From Pseudoxanthomonas sp. JBR18 (lineage in GTDB: Bacteria; Pseudomonadota; Gammaproteobacteria; Xanthomonadales; Xanthomonadaceae), in contig NZ_CP116339.1 in assembly GCF_028198165.1 (NCBI RefSeq), forward strand, positions 868,001-932,000: a stretch of DNA of 64,000 bases. The letters are read 5' to 3'. The notes below the pieces were generated by a model that made no database searches, was not told the origin of the DNA, and was given only the letters and a program-made list of their open reading frames with translations. Numbering within the stretch: the stretch's first letter is position 1; each line of letters begins with the position of its first letter. Of this stretch, positions 8,792 to 18,822 are shown piece after piece. Both the position numbers and the translations under genes were made by a program.

Positions 8792-9453
8792 AGGCGCTGA
8801 CCCTCTCCGTGGCCCTGGCGTCCACCGCCGCGCTGGCCGGCTGCTCCTCCCTGCTGGGCGGCGGTGGCCGTGAGCCGACGACCATCTATGCCCCCCAGGT
8901 CCAGGTCGACACCGACGCGGCATGGCCAAGCATCCCGTGGACCATCGTGGTGGCCAATCCCAGCGCGCCGCGGGTCATCGACAGTTCCCGCATCGCCGTA
9001 CGCCCGACGCCCGACGAGCTGCAGGTCTACCATGGCGCCGCCTGGGCCCAGAGCGGCACGGACATGCTGCAGAATGCCGTGGTGCGCGCCCTGGAAGATT
9101 CCGGCCGGACCGCAGGCGCCGGCACCACCGAATCCGGCATCCGCGGGACCTTCAAGCTGGTGATGGACGTGCGTCAGTTCGAGGCCGACTACGCCGGCGG
9201 CGATATGCCTTCGGCGACCATCGTGCTCAACGCCAAACTCGTGCAGAGCTACGACCAGAGCGTGACCGCGTCACGCACCTTCAAGGTGGTCCAGCCTGCG
9301 CGTGGAACCGCAGTCGATCAGGTCGTGCCCGCCTTCGACCAGGCCCTGTCGCAGGTCACCTCGCAGATCGTGGGCTGGGCGCTGAACAGCGCCAAGGCCC
9401 ATCCGCCCATCGATCCGACGCTGCCCAAGAACATGCCGGCGACCTCAGGCTGA
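8788..9453 (+). CDS. ABC-type transport auxiliary lipoprotein (PqiC/LetC-like)
   Basis: A 221-residue outer-membrane lipoprotein candidate. The signal peptide ends in the lipobox LAGC (Cys about residue 18), followed by a glycine-rich linker. The rest fits the ABC_trans_aux family (PF03886), which includes PqiC: the repeated pattern of an R-x-E-L-Q-V-Y-like strand (PTPDELQVYHGAAWA) and the late RTFKVVQPARGTAVDQVV. In MCE systems such lipoproteins receive or anchor the periplasmic channel at the outer membrane. Here it replaces MlaA and MlaC, which are absent from the operon. Confidence 0.85.
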   Translation: MKALTLSVALASTAALAGCSSLLGGGGREPTTIYAPQVQVDTDAAWPSIPWTIVVANPSAPRVIDSSRIAVRPTPDELQVYHGAAWAQSGTDMLQNAVVRALEDSGRTAGAGTTESGIRGTFKLVMDVRQFEADYAGGDMPSATIVLNAKLVQSYDQSVTASRTFKVVQPARGTAVDQVVPAFDQALSQVTSQIVGWALNSAKAHPPIDPTLPKNMPATSG

Positions 9454-9524
9454 TCGATCCGGTGCCTGCAACCGCACGTGGTTTGGCGACCACCCACGCA
9501 TGTTTGCCCACTCGATTCGAGTCG

Positions 9525-10091
9525 CTAAAGGATGTGACGAAAGGTCAGGTTGATGCGCCGCCCGACCGGCCGCACCGTTCGCGGCAGCGCATGCTGCCAC
9601 TCACGCTGGCATGTGCCACGCATCACCAGCAGGCTGCCGGACGTCAGCGCGAAGGTCTGCTTGACCGCATGATCGTCGCGCCTGCGCAGCACGAATCGGC
9701 GCGTGGCCCCCAGGCTGACCGAGGCGATCACCGGCTCGGGCCCCAGTTCGGGCTCGTCATCGCTGTGCCAGCCCATCGCATCGCGGCCATCGCGGTAGAG
9801 ATTGGCCAGCACGCTGTTGAACGGCACTCCCAGTTCGGCCTGCAGGCGCTCACGCAGCGGCACCAAGGCGCCTGGCCAGGGATGGGGTTCGAAGTGCTGC
9901 CCGGAATACCGGTACGCCGCCCCCGGATCGCCGATCCAGCAGCTCAAACGTGGCGCGTCGACCCACTTCCCAAACATGCGCATGCGGTGGGTCTGCCAGT
10001 CGACTTGCCGTTCCAGCACGGCATCAAGCGTATCGGCCTCATCAAGCGTCATCCAATCAGACCGCAACGCAAACGGATCGGCCTGATTCAA
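9525..10091 (-). CDS. alkB: AlkB-type Fe(II)/2-oxoglutarate-dependent DNA repair dioxygenase
   Basis: Oxidatively removes methyl lesions (1-methyladenine, 3-methylcytosine) from DNA or RNA, using Fe(II) and 2-oxoglutarate. The protein has 188 residues. The iron ligands are visible as H-x-D in [12 protein letters not shown] and a later histidine in EWQHALPRT, and the 2-oxoglutarate-binding arginine in [23 protein letters not shown] is the typical family block. It starts at TTG (10091), overlapping the stop of the CoA-transferase beta gene (TTGA). The pairing with CoA-transferase genes has no obvious metabolic logic. Confidence 0.93.
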   Translation of the reverse strand: MNQADPFALRSDWMTLDEADTLDAVLERQVDWQTHRMRMFGKWVDAPRLSCWIGDPGAAYRYSGQHFEPHPWPGALVPLRERLQAELGVPFNSVLANLYRDGRDAMGWHSDDEPELGPEPVIASVSLGATRRFVLRRRDDHAVKQTFALTSGSLLVMRGTCQREWQHALPRTVRPVGRRINLTFRHIL

Positions 10092-10723
10092 GCGACGCCA
10101 GCCACCGGCACGCCCGTTTTCTCCCGCACTTGTGCAGGGGTGACATCGTCGGCCAGCTCGACCAGCTTCAGGCCTTCAGGGGTGATGTCGAACACGCCCA
10201 GGTCGGTGATGACCCGATCGACCACGCCCACGCCGGTCAGGGGCAGGTCGCACTCGGGCAGCAGCTTGTGGCTGCCGTCCTTGGCGACGTGCTCCATGAT
10301 CACCACGACGCGCTTGACGCCGGCGACCAGATCCATCGCCCCGCCCATGCCCTTGACCATCTTGCCCGGCACCATCCAGTTGGCCAGGTCGCCCTTGTCG
10401 GTGACCTGCATGGCGCCCAGGATCGCCAGGTCAATGTGCCCGCCGCGAATCATCGCGAACGAGTCATGGCTGCCGAAGAAGCTCGCGCCCTTGCGCGCGG
10501 TCACGGTCTGCTTGCCGGCGTTGATCAGGTCGGGATCGACTTCGTCTTCGGTCGGGAACGGGCCAATGCCGAGCAGGCCGTTCTCCGACTGCAGCCACAC
10601 GTCCACACCCTCAGGGATGTAGTTGGCCACCAGGGTGGGCAGGCCGATGCCCAGGTTGACGTAGGCGCCGTCGGTCAGTTCCTGCGCGGCGCGCGCGGCC
10701 ATCTGTTCGCGGGTCCAGGCCAT
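10088..10723 (-). CDS. scoB: 3-oxoacid CoA-transferase, subunit B
   Basis: Beta subunit of a succinyl-CoA:3-ketoacid CoA-transferase, 211 residues. The enzyme moves CoA from succinyl-CoA to acetoacetate. The catalytic glutamate lies in the SENGLLG motif (about residue 43), and [14 protein letters not shown] and [11 protein letters not shown] are family blocks. A strong ribosome-binding site (GGAGGA, ending 6 bases before the ATG at 10723) fixes the start. The alpha subunit gene lies 136 bases upstream on the same strand, with alkB translationally coupled downstream. Confidence 0.93.
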   Translation of the reverse strand: MAWTREQMAARAAQELTDGAYVNLGIGLPTLVANYIPEGVDVWLQSENGLLGIGPFPTEDEVDPDLINAGKQTVTARKGASFFGSHDSFAMIRGGHIDLAILGAMQVTDKGDLANWMVPGKMVKGMGGAMDLVAGVKRVVVIMEHVAKDGSHKLLPECDLPLTGVGVVDRVITDLGVFDITPEGLKLVELADDVTPAQVREKTGVPVAGVA

Positions 10724-10859
10724 GTTGAGTCCTCCGAGTGTGTGAAATCCAGCTGCCATCCCTGGCGAAACAACGTCGCGTCACCGAACCCCAGCCCGGC
10801 CATCCATGGCCGGTCTTCCGCAGGCGCAGCCAATGCCTGATGGCATCGGCGCAGCGCGC

Positions 10860-11591
10860 CTACTGACCCTCGCGCACGGTGCGCTGTTCGATGCGCTTTT
10901 CCGGATGCGCGTTCAACACGATGCGGTCCACGTAGATGCCCGGCAGATGCACGTGATCCGGGTCGAGCTCACCGACCTGGACGATCTCTTCCACCTCGGC
11001 CACACAGACCTTGCCGGCCATCGCGCAGGCGGGATTGAAGTTGCGCGCGGTCTTGTCGAACACCAGGTTGCCGGCGGTGTCGGCCTTGGCCGCCTTGACC
11101 AGAGCCAGGTCCGCCTTGAGCGCGGTCTCCAGCACATAGTGCTTGCCGTCGAACTCACGGGTTTCCTTGCCTTCGGCAATCACCGTGCCGTAGCCGGTGG
11201 CGGTGAAGAAGGCCGGGATGCCCGCGCCGCCGGCGCGCAGGCGCTCGGCCAGCGTGCCCTGCGGATTGAATTCCAGCTCCAGTTCGCCGGCCAGGAACTG
11301 GCGCTCGAACTCCTTGTTCTCGCCGACATAGGACGAAATCATCTTGCGGATCTGGCGGGTGGCCAGCAACTGGCCCAGGCCGAAGCCATCGACGCCGGCG
11401 TTGTTGGAAATGACCGTCAGGCCCTTGACCCCGGTGTCGCGCAAGGCGGCGATCAACGCCTCGGGGATGCCGCACAGGCCGAAACCGCCCACCGCCAGGG
11501 TCTGGCCATCGGCGGTGATATCGGCCAGGGCGGTAGGCGCGTCCGGATAGACCTTGCCGCGTGCCGGTGAGGCGCCTGAAGGAACATTCAT
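10860..11591 (-). CDS. scoA: 3-oxoacid CoA-transferase, subunit A
   Basis: Alpha subunit partner of the preceding protein, about 243 residues. It shows the glycine-rich CoA-binding block [32 protein letters not shown], and the [12 protein letters not shown] block of this family. The ATG at 11591 is taken; a GTG at 11603 would add four residues. It is divergent from xanA across 145 bases. Together the two subunits would let the cell use acetoacetate. Confidence 0.93.
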   Translation of the reverse strand: MNVPSGASPARGKVYPDAPTALADITADGQTLAVGGFGLCGIPEALIAALRDTGVKGLTVISNNAGVDGFGLGQLLATRQIRKMISSYVGENKEFERQFLAGELELEFNPQGTLAERLRAGGAGIPAFFTATGYGTVIAEGKETREFDGKHYVLETALKADLALVKAAKADTAGNLVFDKTARNFNPACAMAGKVCVAEVEEIVQVGELDPDHVHLPGIYVDRIVLNAHPEKRIEQRTVREGQ

Positions 11592-11736
11592 CGCATGGTC
11601 CACATAAGTGCGTGGCCTCGCATTCTATCGGCGTCCCGCCCTGTGGCCCGTTGGACTTTGGTCCAGCCACGCTGACGCTCTCTTGTCATCCGGGCCGCTA
11701 CACTCGGCACCCCTGTAGACAAAGGACTCCCCCACC

Positions 11737-13083
11737 ATGCCGCTTCCCGCATTCAAGGCCTACGATATCCGCGGCCGCGTCCCCGACGAGCTGGACGAGG
11801 ATCTCGCCCGGCGCATCGGTGTGGCCCTGGCGGACATGCTGGACGCCGGTCCGATCGTGCTGGGTCACGATGTCCGTCTGACCAGCGCCGGGCTGCAGGA
11901 CGCACTGTCGGCCGGCATCCGCGCCAGCGGACGCGAGGTGATCGACATCGGCCTGTGCGGCACCGAGGAAGTCTATTTCCAGACCGATCATCTCAACGCC
12001 GCCGGCGGGGTGATGGTCACCGCCAGCCATAACCCGATGGATTACAACGGGATGAAGCTGGTGCGTGAGCAGGCCAAGCCGATCAGTTCGGACACCGGCC
12101 TGTTCGAGATCCGCGACAAGGCCGATGCCGACAAGGCCCCTGCCACCGAGGCGACGGGCAAGGAGTCGCATCGCCCCGACAAGGCGGCTTACATCGAGCA
12201 CCTGCTGAGCTACATCAAGCCGGCCAGCCTCAAGCCGCTCAAGGTGGTGGTCAATGCCGGCAACGGCGGCGCGGGTGCCATCGTCGACCTGCTGGCTCCA
12301 CACCTGCCGCTGGAGTTCATCCGCATCCACCACGAGCCGGACGGCAGCTTCCCCAACGGCATCCCCAACCCGCTGCTGCCCGAAAACCGCGCCGCCACCG
12401 CCGAAGCGGTCAAGCAGCACGGTGCGGACTTCGGCATTGCCTGGGATGGCGACTTCGACCGCTGCTTCTTCTTCGACGAGAAGGGTCAGTTCATCGAAGG
12501 CTATTACCTGGTCGGCCTGCTCGCCCAGGCCATCCTGAAGAAGCAGCCGGGTGGCAAGGTCGTCCACGACCCGCGCTTGACCTGGAACACCATCGAAATG
12601 GTCGAGGAAGCCGGCGGCGTGCCGGTGCTGTGCAAGAGCGGCCATGCTTTCATCAAGGAGAAGATGCGCTCGGAAAACGCCGTCTACGGCGGCGAGATGA
12701 GCGCGCATCATTACTTCCGCGAATTCGCCTTCGCCGACTCCGGGATGATCCCGTGGCTGCTGATCGCCGAGCTGGTCTCCACCTCGGGCCGCTCGCTGGG
12801 CAACTGGGTCGAGGATCGCGTGGCCAAGTTCCCGTGCAGTGGCGAGATCAACTTCAAGGTCAGCGACGCCAAGGCCGCGGTCAAGCGCGTGATGGACCAT
12901 TACGCCGAGCTCAACCCGGCGCTGGACTACACTGACGGCACCAGCGCAGACTTTGGCGACTGGCGCGTCAACATCCGCAGCTCCAACACCGAGCCGCTGC
13001 TGCGCCTGAACGTTGAAACGCGTGGCGACGCCGCGTTGCTCAAGCAAAAGACCGACGAGATTTCTGCGCTGCTGCAGGGCTGA
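11737..13083 (+). CDS. xanA: phosphomannomutase/phosphoglucomutase
   Basis: Interconverts hexose 6-phosphate and 1-phosphate (mannose and glucose), feeding UDP-glucose, GDP-mannose and dTDP-rhamnose synthesis. The protein has 448 residues. The phosphoserine active site is in VTASHNPMDYNG, the metal-binding loop is AWDGDFDRCFFFDE, the substrate loop is GGEMSAHHYFR, and the phosphate-binding loop is RSSNTEPLLR. In Xanthomonas the orthologue xanA sits beside xanB and the rml genes; here xanA is present but no mannose-1-phosphate guanylyltransferase gene (xanB/manC) is found, and ugd takes the adjacent position. Ribosome-binding site AAAGGA precedes the ATG. Confidence 0.93.
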   Translation: MPLPAFKAYDIRGRVPDELDEDLARRIGVALADMLDAGPIVLGHDVRLTSAGLQDALSAGIRASGREVIDIGLCGTEEVYFQTDHLNAAGGVMVTASHNPMDYNGMKLVREQAKPISSDTGLFEIRDKADADKAPATEATGKESHRPDKAAYIEHLLSYIKPASLKPLKVVVNAGNGGAGAIVDLLAPHLPLEFIRIHHEPDGSFPNGIPNPLLPENRAATAEAVKQHGADFGIAWDGDFDRCFFFDEKGQFIEGYYLVGLLAQAILKKQPGGKVVHDPRLTWNTIEMVEEAGGVPVLCKSGHAFIKEKMRSENAVYGGEMSAHHYFREFAFADSGMIPWLLIAELVSTSGRSLGNWVEDRVAKFPCSGEINFKVSDAKAAVKRVMDHYAELNPALDYTDGTSADFGDWRVNIRSSNTEPLLRLNVETRGDAALLKQKTDEISALLQG

Positions 13084-13097
13084 GGCCTGCAAGACCG

Positions 13098-13116
13098 CGC
13101 CCCTCCTAGCGGGGCG
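13098..13116 (+). terminator. hairpin after xanA
   Basis: CGCCCC (13098-13103) pairs with GGGGCG (13111-13116), 12 bases after the xanA stop. No T-run follows, so it may only protect the mRNA end. Confidence 0.35.
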
Positions 13117-13142
13117 CCATCTTCGTTCAAACGCTAAAAGAG

Positions 13143-13166
13143 GAAGGGAGCCGCGAGGCTCCCTTC
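13143..13166. terminator. bidirectional terminator hairpin between xanA and ugd
   Basis: GAAGGGAGCC (13143-13152) pairs perfectly with GGCTCCCTTC (13157-13166) around a GCGA tetraloop, between two convergent genes. The T content on either side is low (AAAAGAG left, TCCGTT right), so termination would rely on stem strength. Confidence 0.7.
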
Positions 13167-13194
13167 TCCGTTGCCGCATGCGGAATATTCCGAC

Positions 13195-14361
13195 TCAGTT
13201 GTCGCCGAACAGATCGCGGGTGTAGACCTTCTCCGGCACATCGGCGAGCACGTCGGTCATGCGATTGCTGATGATCACGTCGGCCTCGCGTTTGAAGGCC
13301 TCCAGGTCGTTGACGACCCGCGAGCGGAAGAACTCGGGCTCATCCAGCGTGGGTTCGTAGACGATGACCTCCACGCCCTTGGCCTTGAGCCGCTTCATCA
13401 CGCCCTGGATGCTGGAGGCGCGAAAGTTGTCCGACCCGGCCTTCATGATCAGGCGGAAGATGCCCACCACCTTGGGGCCACGCTTGAGGACATCGGCGGC
13501 GATGAAATCCTTGCGGGTGGTGTTGGAATCGACGATCGCGCGGATCAGGTTCTGCGGCACGGCTTGGTAGTTGGCCAGCAGTTGCTTGGTGTCCTTGGGC
13601 AGGCAATAGCCGCCGTAGCCGAAGGACGGATTGTTGTAGTGCGAGCCGATGCGCGGATCCAGACAGATGCCCTCGATGATCTGGCGGCTGTCCATGCCAT
13701 GGCTGACCGCGTAGGTGTCCAGTTCGTTGAAGTAGGACACACGCATGGCCAGGTAGGTGTTGGCGAACAGCTTGATCGCTTCGGCCTCGGTCGGCTCGGT
13801 GAACAGGACCGGCACGTCCTGCTTGATCGCACCTTCCTGCAGCAGCCCGGCGAACACCTTGGCCCGCTCCGAGCGCTCGCCGACGATGATGCGCGAGGGA
13901 TGCAGGTTGTCGTACAGCGCCCTGCCCTCACGCAGAAACTCCGGGGAAAAGATGATGTTGTTGGTGCCGAATTCCCTGCGCGCCTTTTCCGTGTAGCCGA
14001 CCGGTACGGTGGACTTGATCACCATCACGGCAGCCGGATTGATCGCCATCACCTGGCGGATCACCGCCTCGATCGACTTGGTGTTGAAGTAGTTGGTGTC
14101 CGGGTCGTAGTCGGTCGGCGTGGCGATGATCACGAACTGCGCGTCGGCGTAGGCCTCGGCAGGATCTAGCGTGGCCCGGAACTTCAGCCCACCTTCGGCC
14201 AGGGCGGCCTCCAGCTCCTTGTCGACGATGGGCGAGCGGCCCGCGTTGAGCAACTTGATCTTGGATTCGACGATATCCACGGCCACCACGTCGTGGTGCC
14301 TGGCCAGCAGAACGCCATTGGACAGGCCTACGTAACCGGTACCGGCCACCGCAATTTTCAT
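13195..14361 (-). CDS. ugd: UDP-glucose 6-dehydrogenase
   Basis: Oxidises UDP-glucose to UDP-glucuronate with two NAD+. The protein has 388 residues. The N-terminal Rossmann motif is [10 protein letters not shown]; the catalytic cysteine is in [25 protein letters not shown] and [11 protein letters not shown] are family blocks. The ATG at 14361 begins at [12 protein letters not shown] and follows an AGAGG ribosome-binding site. Its product is the substrate of the UDP-xylose synthase encoded 13 kb away in the O-antigen locus. It lies 88 bases downstream of rfbD on the same strand and may be co-transcribed. Confidence 0.95.
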   Translation of the reverse strand: MKIAVAGTGYVGLSNGVLLARHHDVVAVDIVESKIKLLNAGRSPIVDKELEAALAEGGLKFRATLDPAEAYADAQFVIIATPTDYDPDTNYFNTKSIEAVIRQVMAINPAAVMVIKSTVPVGYTEKARREFGTNNIIFSPEFLREGRALYDNLHPSRIIVGERSERAKVFAGLLQEGAIKQDVPVLFTEPTEAEAIKLFANTYLAMRVSYFNELDTYAVSHGMDSRQIIEGICLDPRIGSHYNNPSFGYGGYCLPKDTKQLLANYQAVPQNLIRAIVDSNTTRKDFIAADVLKRGPKVVGIFRLIMKAGSDNFRASSIQGVMKRLKAKGVEVIVYEPTLDEPEFFRSRVVNDLEAFKREADVIISNRMTDVLADVPEKVYTRDLFGDN

Positions 14362-14449
14362 GTGACGCAACCTCTTGGGGGATGGGAGAGAGCCGGGCTA
14401 CGATACGACATCGTCATGCAACGATCGATTGACGGCGCTCCAGAGCTCT

Positions 14450-15352
14450 TCAGGACTGCGCGGCAAGCTCCGCGATCACCCGCGCCAGGCCGGCCTCCCA
14501 GTTGGGAAGCGCCAGCCCGAAGTCCTCACGCAGCGAGGTGGTGTCCAGGCAGGAATACGCCGGGCGCTGGGCAGGCGTGGGGTATTCGCTGGATGGAATT
14601 GGCAATACCGTCGGGGTCTTGTCCACCAGATCTGCCGCCACAGCGTGGGCGAAGATCGCCTCAGCAAAGCCGTGCCAGCTGGTCGCCCCTGTGGCGGTGA
14701 GATGCCAGGTTCCGGACAAGCCGCCTGGATAACCAAGCACGTGAGCGGTGACGTCGGCAATCAGCGCCGCCGGGGTCGGCGTGCCGACCTGGTCGGCAAC
14801 GACGCGCAAGGTGTCACGCTGCGCGCCCACGCGCAGCATGGTCAGCAGAAAGTTCTTGCCGTGCGACGCATACACCCAGCCAGTGCGGAAAATCAGGTGC
14901 CGACCGCCCGCGGCGCGGATGGCCGCTTCGCCCGCCAGTTTGCTGGCGCCGTAGACACCGAGTGGCGCGGTCTGCGCATCGACGGCGTACGGCGCGGTGC
15001 CCTGACCATCAAAGACATAGTCGGTGGAGTAATGCACCAGCGGCACGTCATGCGCAGCGCACCAGCGCGCCAAGACGCCCGGCGCTTCGGCGTTGGCGCG
15101 GAAGGCGGCCTCGCGATCGTCCTCGGCCTTGTCCACAGCGGTGTAGGCCGCAGCATTGACCACGATGGTCGGGGCGATGCGATCCAGCAACGCCGTCAGG
15201 CCGTCGGGCTGGTCGAAGTCGGCCACCTCGCACACAACGCCGTCCTCCAGCATGCCGCTGCGCGTGGTGCACACGAGCTTGCCCAGCGGTGCCAAGGCAC
15301 GCCTCAGCTCATGGCCCACCTGGCCATTGGCCCCCAGCAGCATGAGGGTCAT
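14450..15352 (-). CDS. rfbD: dTDP-4-dehydrorhamnose reductase
   Basis: Last step of dTDP-L-rhamnose synthesis, reducing dTDP-4-keto-L-rhamnose with NADPH. The protein has 300 residues. The nucleotide-binding motif is GANGQVGHEL; the SDR catalytic pair Y-x3-K is in PLGVYGASKLAGE; STDYVFDGQG is typical. Its start overlaps the rfbC stop (ATGA). Fourth gene of the tight rfbBACD string. Confidence 0.95.
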   Translation of the reverse strand: MTLMLLGANGQVGHELRRALAPLGKLVCTTRSGMLEDGVVCEVADFDQPDGLTALLDRIAPTIVVNAAAYTAVDKAEDDREAAFRANAEAPGVLARWCAAHDVPLVHYSTDYVFDGQGTAPYAVDAQTAPLGVYGASKLAGEAAIRAAGGRHLIFRTGWVYASHGKNFLLTMLRVGAQRDTLRVVADQVGTPTPAALIADVTAHVLGYPGGLSGTWHLTATGATSWHGFAEAIFAHAVAADLVDKTPTVLPIPSSEYPTPAQRPAYSCLDTTSLREDFGLALPNWEAGLARVIAELAAQS

Positions 15353-15906
15353 GGCGTGTAAATCGGCAGGCGGTCTTCCGCCACGTCCGCCAGCAGCGGC
15401 GCCTTGGCGTCCTTCTCGGACAGCTGTGGATCGCCGACCGGCCAGTCCACGCCGATGGCCGGATCGTCCCAGCGTATGCCGGCATCGGCTGCCTTGTCGT
15501 AAACATTCGTGCACATATAGCTAAAGAGTGCGCGATCCGAAAGCACTGCAAATCCGTGCGCGAAGCCTTCCGGAATCCACATCTGACGCTTGTTCTCCGC
15601 ACTCAGGATCACTGCGGCCCACTGGCCGAAGGTGGGTGAGCCACGGCGGACATCCACGGCCACGTCGTACACCTCGCCCTCCAGCACGCTGACCAGCTTG
15701 CCCTGCGGGTTGGGCCACTGGTAATGCAGCCCTCTGAGCACACCCCTGGACGAGGACGAGACGTTGCTCTGCACGAAGCGTTCGGGCAGACCCAATCCGC
15801 TGTAGCGCTCGGCATTCCAGGTTTCCATGAAAAATCCGCGCGCGTCACCAAACACCGCCGGAGCGATGATGGTGCAGCCCGGCAGGGCCGTTTCGATCAC
15901 TTTCAA
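15349..15906 (-). CDS. rfbC: dTDP-4-dehydrorhamnose 3,5-epimerase
   Basis: Epimerises dTDP-4-keto-6-deoxyglucose at C3 and C5. A 185-residue cupin-fold enzyme. The catalytic histidine is in GVLRGLHYQ and the conserved tyrosine in [25 protein letters not shown] is a family block. A TTG start at 15906 overlaps the rfbA stop (TTGA) and begins right at the conserved N-terminus ([11 protein letters not shown]); no ATG fits. Confidence 0.94.
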   Translation of the reverse strand: MKVIETALPGCTIIAPAVFGDARGFFMETWNAERYSGLGLPERFVQSNVSSSSRGVLRGLHYQWPNPQGKLVSVLEGEVYDVAVDVRRGSPTFGQWAAVILSAENKRQMWIPEGFAHGFAVLSDRALFSYMCTNVYDKAADAGIRWDDPAIGVDWPVGDPQLSEKDAKAPLLADVAEDRLPIYTP

Positions 15907-16790
15907 ATCACTTTCCCCCGGACCACCAGTTCGTGAAGGTAGCGGCCATAGTCGTTCTTGCGCAGCGGCGCGGCGAGGCGCTCCAACTGCCCTGCATCGA
16001 TCCAGCCCTGGCCGAAGGCGATCTCCTCCGGGCAGCACACCCGCAGGCCCTGGCGTTGCTGGATGGTCTCGATGAAATTGGACGCCTCATGCAGCGACTG
16101 GTGGGTGCCCGTATCCAGCCAGGCGTAGCCACGCCCTAACGGCTCCATGTGCAGCTGGTCGGCCTCCAGGTAGCACCGGTTGAGATCGGTGATTTCCAGT
16201 TCGCCGCGAGGCGAAGGCTTCAACTCCGCCGCGATGTCGGCGGCGCGTCCATCGTAGAAGTACAGGCCAGTGACCGCGTAGTTTGACCGCGGCGTGGCAG
16301 GCTTCTCCTCAATGTCGATCACCTTGCCGCTGGCGTCGAACTCGGCCACACCGTAGCGCTCCGGGTCGTGCACCCAATAGCCGAACACCGTGGCGCCCTC
16401 GGTCCGCGCATCCGCGCGGGCCAGGGTTTCAGTCAGGCCGTGACCATGGAAGATGTTGTCGCCCAGCACCAGGCAACTCGGCTGGCCGCCAACAAAGTCC
16501 CGCCCGATGAGGTAGGCCTGCGCCAGGCCGTCGGGGCTGGGCTGGACTGCGTACTGGATGTTCATGCCCCACTGCGATCCATCGCCCAGCAGGGACTGGA
16601 ACATCGCCTGCTCGTGCGGGGTGTTGATGATCAGCACTTCGCGGATGCCCGCCAGCATCAGGACGCTGAGTGGGTAATAGATCATCGGCTTGTCGTACAC
16701 GGGCAGCAGCTGCTTGCTGACGCCCTTGGTGATCGGATAGAGCCGCGTGCCGGAACCTCCGGCCAGAACGATGCCTTTGCGTTGTGTCAT
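15903..16790 (-). CDS. rfbA: glucose-1-phosphate thymidylyltransferase
   Basis: Makes dTDP-glucose from dTTP and glucose 1-phosphate, the feedback-regulated entry to dTDP-L-rhamnose. The protein has 295 residues with the nucleotidyltransferase signature [20 protein letters not shown] and metal-binding [12 protein letters not shown]. Start and stop overlap rfbB and rfbC by 4 bases each. Confidence 0.96.
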   Translation of the reverse strand: MTQRKGIVLAGGSGTRLYPITKGVSKQLLPVYDKPMIYYPLSVLMLAGIREVLIINTPHEQAMFQSLLGDGSQWGMNIQYAVQPSPDGLAQAYLIGRDFVGGQPSCLVLGDNIFHGHGLTETLARADARTEGATVFGYWVHDPERYGVAEFDASGKVIDIEEKPATPRSNYAVTGLYFYDGRAADIAAELKPSPRGELEITDLNRCYLEADQLHMEPLGRGYAWLDTGTHQSLHEASNFIETIQQRQGLRVCCPEEIAFGQGWIDAGQLERLAAPLRKNDYGRYLHELVVRGKVI

Positions 16791-17845
16791 TGCACGCCTC
16801 CGATGCGCTCCAGGCGATAGCTGCCGTCCAGCACGCCGTTGACCCAGGCCTGGTTGGCCAGATACCAGTCCACCGTTTCGGCAATGCCTTGCTCGAAGGT
16901 GTGCTTCGGCTCCCAACCCAGCTGGTTCTTCAGCTTGGACGCGTCAATCGCATAACGGCGGTCGTGGCCCGGTCGATCGGTGACATGAGTGATCTGGCTG
17001 CTGCGCGGCAGGCCGTCTTCGCGTGGCCGGCGCTCATCCAACAGCGCGCAAATCGTCTGGACCACCTCGATGTTCTGCTTCTCGGAGTTGCCGCCGACGT
17101 TGTAGGTCTCGCCGACCTGGCCCTTGGCCAGCACCGTACGGATCGCTTCGCAGTGATCGGAGACGAACAGCCAGTCACGCACCTGCTTGCCGTCGCCATA
17201 GACCGGCAGCGGCTCGCCAGCCAAAGCCTTGGCGATCACCAGCGGGATGAGCTTCTCCGGGAAATGGTACGGGCCGTAGTTGTTGGAGCAGTTGGTGGTC
17301 AGCACCGGCAGCCCATAGGTGTGGTGAAACGCGCGCACCAGGTGGTCCGAGGCGGCCTTGGATGCCGAATACGGCGAATTGGGCGCATACGGCGTGGTTT
17401 CGGTGAACTTGCCGGTCGCGCCCAGCGTGCCGTAGACCTCGTCGGTAGAGACGTGCAGGAAGCGGAACGCAGCGCCCGCCTGGGCCGGCAGCCCCTTCCA
17501 GTAATCGCGCACCGCCTCCAGCAAGCCTAGCGTGCCGACCACATTGGTCTGGATGAACGCACCCGGCCCGTCGATGGAGCGATCCACGTGGCTTTCGGCC
17601 GCAAAGTTCAACACCGCATCGGGCTGGTGCTCATTCAGGAGGCGCGCAACGAGTTCACGGTCACCGATGTCGCCCTTCACGAACACATGGTCGACGTTGC
17701 CCTCCAGTGGCGCCAGGGTTTTCAGATTGCCGGCATAGGTCAGTGCGTCAAGGTTGATGACCTTGACACCCTTTGCAACCGCCTCAAGCACGAAATTCCC
17801 GCCGATGAATCCGGCTCCGCCGGTGACCAGCCAAGTCTTTGCCAC
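16787..17845 (-). CDS. rfbB: dTDP-glucose 4,6-dehydratase
   Basis: Converts dTDP-glucose to dTDP-4-keto-6-deoxyglucose. An extended SDR of 352 residues with NAD-binding [10 protein letters not shown], active-site STDEVYG, and [10 protein letters not shown]. The start is taken as the GTG at 17845, because GGGAG lies 7 bases upstream and the protein then opens at [15 protein letters not shown]; the frame runs ten codons further up. First gene of rfbBACD, divergent from etfB. Confidence 0.95.
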   Translation of the reverse strand: MAKTWLVTGGAGFIGGNFVLEAVAKGVKVINLDALTYAGNLKTLAPLEGNVDHVFVKGDIGDRELVARLLNEHQPDAVLNFAAESHVDRSIDGPGAFIQTNVVGTLGLLEAVRDYWKGLPAQAGAAFRFLHVSTDEVYGTLGATGKFTETTPYAPNSPYSASKAASDHLVRAFHHTYGLPVLTTNCSNNYGPYHFPEKLIPLVIAKALAGEPLPVYGDGKQVRDWLFVSDHCEAIRTVLAKGQVGETYNVGGNSEKQNIEVVQTICALLDERRPREDGLPRSSQITHVTDRPGHDRRYAIDASKLKNQLGWEPKHTFEQGIAETVDWYLANQAWVNGVLDGSYRLERIGGVQ

Positions 17846-18065
17846 GCACTTCTCCCGATACTCGACAAGCCGCATCGCACACGCAGCTAACTTCTAAGCA
17901 TAGACGCTCCGACTTTCAGCCACGAGCGGCACCTGAACAAAAGATCCTGCAAACCATACGGTGTCGCATGGTTGCACCGGGCCCGGTAGAATCCGTGCAC
18001 CGCCCTGCGTATTCCCCCCACGGCGCGGGCCATCCGAACTCGATTTCAAAGGACAGTTGCTTCCG
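17846..18065. other. divergent intergenic region rfbB/etfB
   Basis: This 220-base region should carry the promoters for the leftward rfbBACD string and the rightward etfBA pair. I see no convincing -35/-10 pair or strong dyad in it. An AAAGGACA ribosome-binding site precedes etfB. Confidence 0.4.
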
Positions 18066-18812
18066 ATGAAGATTCTCGTCGCCTACAAGCGCGTGGTGGA
18101 CTACAACGTGCGCATCCAGGTCAAGCCGGACAATTCCGGCGTGGTCACCGAGGGCGTCAAGCTCTCGCCCAATCCCTTCGATGAAATCGCGCTGGAAGAA
18201 GCCCTGCGCCTGCGCGACAAGGGCATCGCGACCGAAGTGGTCGTCGCGACCATCGCCCCGGCCGACGCCGCGGCCCACCTGCGCAACGGCCTGGCCATGG
18301 GCGCCAACCGTGCCCTGCACGTGGTCGCCGACGGCCCGGTGTCGCCGTTGACCGCCGCGCGCACCCTGCTCAAGCTGGTCGAGAAGGAGCAGCCGGACGT
18401 GGTGATCCTGGGCAAGCAGGCGATCGACGACGACGCCAGCCAGACCGGTCAGATGCTGGCCACGCTGTGGGGCCGCCCGCAGGCCACCTTCGCCTCCAAG
18501 GTCGAGATCGCAGACGGCAAGGCCACGGTGACGCGTGAGGTCGACGCCGGCCTGGAAACGCTGGAAGTCGACCTGCCGGCGGTGATCACCACCGACCTGC
18601 GCCTGAACGAGCCGCGTTTCATCAAGCTGCCGGACATCATGAAGGCCAAGTCCAAGCCACTGGAGACCCTCCCCTTCGCCGATCTTGGCGTGGAGGCGGG
18701 CGCGGAACTGAAGGTGACCCACTATGCCGCCCCGCCCAAGCGCAGCCGCGGCGTGATGGTCAAGGACGCCGCCGAACTGGTCGCCGCCCTCAAGCAGAAG
18801 GGCCTGCTCTAA
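18066..18812 (+). CDS. etfB: electron transfer flavoprotein, beta subunit
   Basis: Small subunit of the FAD/AMP heterodimer that passes electrons from acyl-CoA dehydrogenases to the quinone pool. The protein has 248 residues. MKILVAYKRVVDYNVRIQVK is the typical N-terminus; the AMP-binding region includes GKQAIDDDASQTGQMLA. etfA follows 101 bases downstream, separated by a REP pair. In Xanthomonas, etfBA marks one border of the LPS locus, as here. Confidence 0.96.
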   Translation: MKILVAYKRVVDYNVRIQVKPDNSGVVTEGVKLSPNPFDEIALEEALRLRDKGIATEVVVATIAPADAAAHLRNGLAMGANRALHVVADGPVSPLTAARTLLKLVEKEQPDVVILGKQAIDDDASQTGQMLATLWGRPQATFASKVEIADGKATVTREVDAGLETLEVDLPAVITTDLRLNEPRFIKLPDIMKAKSKPLETLPFADLGVEAGAELKVTHYAAPPKRSRGVMVKDAAELVAALKQKGLL

Positions 18813-18822
18813 AGGCGCCTGC

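Noticed and set aside
10724..10859. Hairpins between the two CoA-transferase subunit genes as a terminator
   Set aside because: Short GC palindromes such as CCGGCCATCCATGGCCGG lack a T-run, and the genes encode two subunits of one enzyme, so a terminator is unlikely.
11698..13179. Minus-strand open frame (493 codons) opposite xanA
   Set aside because: Antisense shadow of xanA codon bias; no recognisable protein features.
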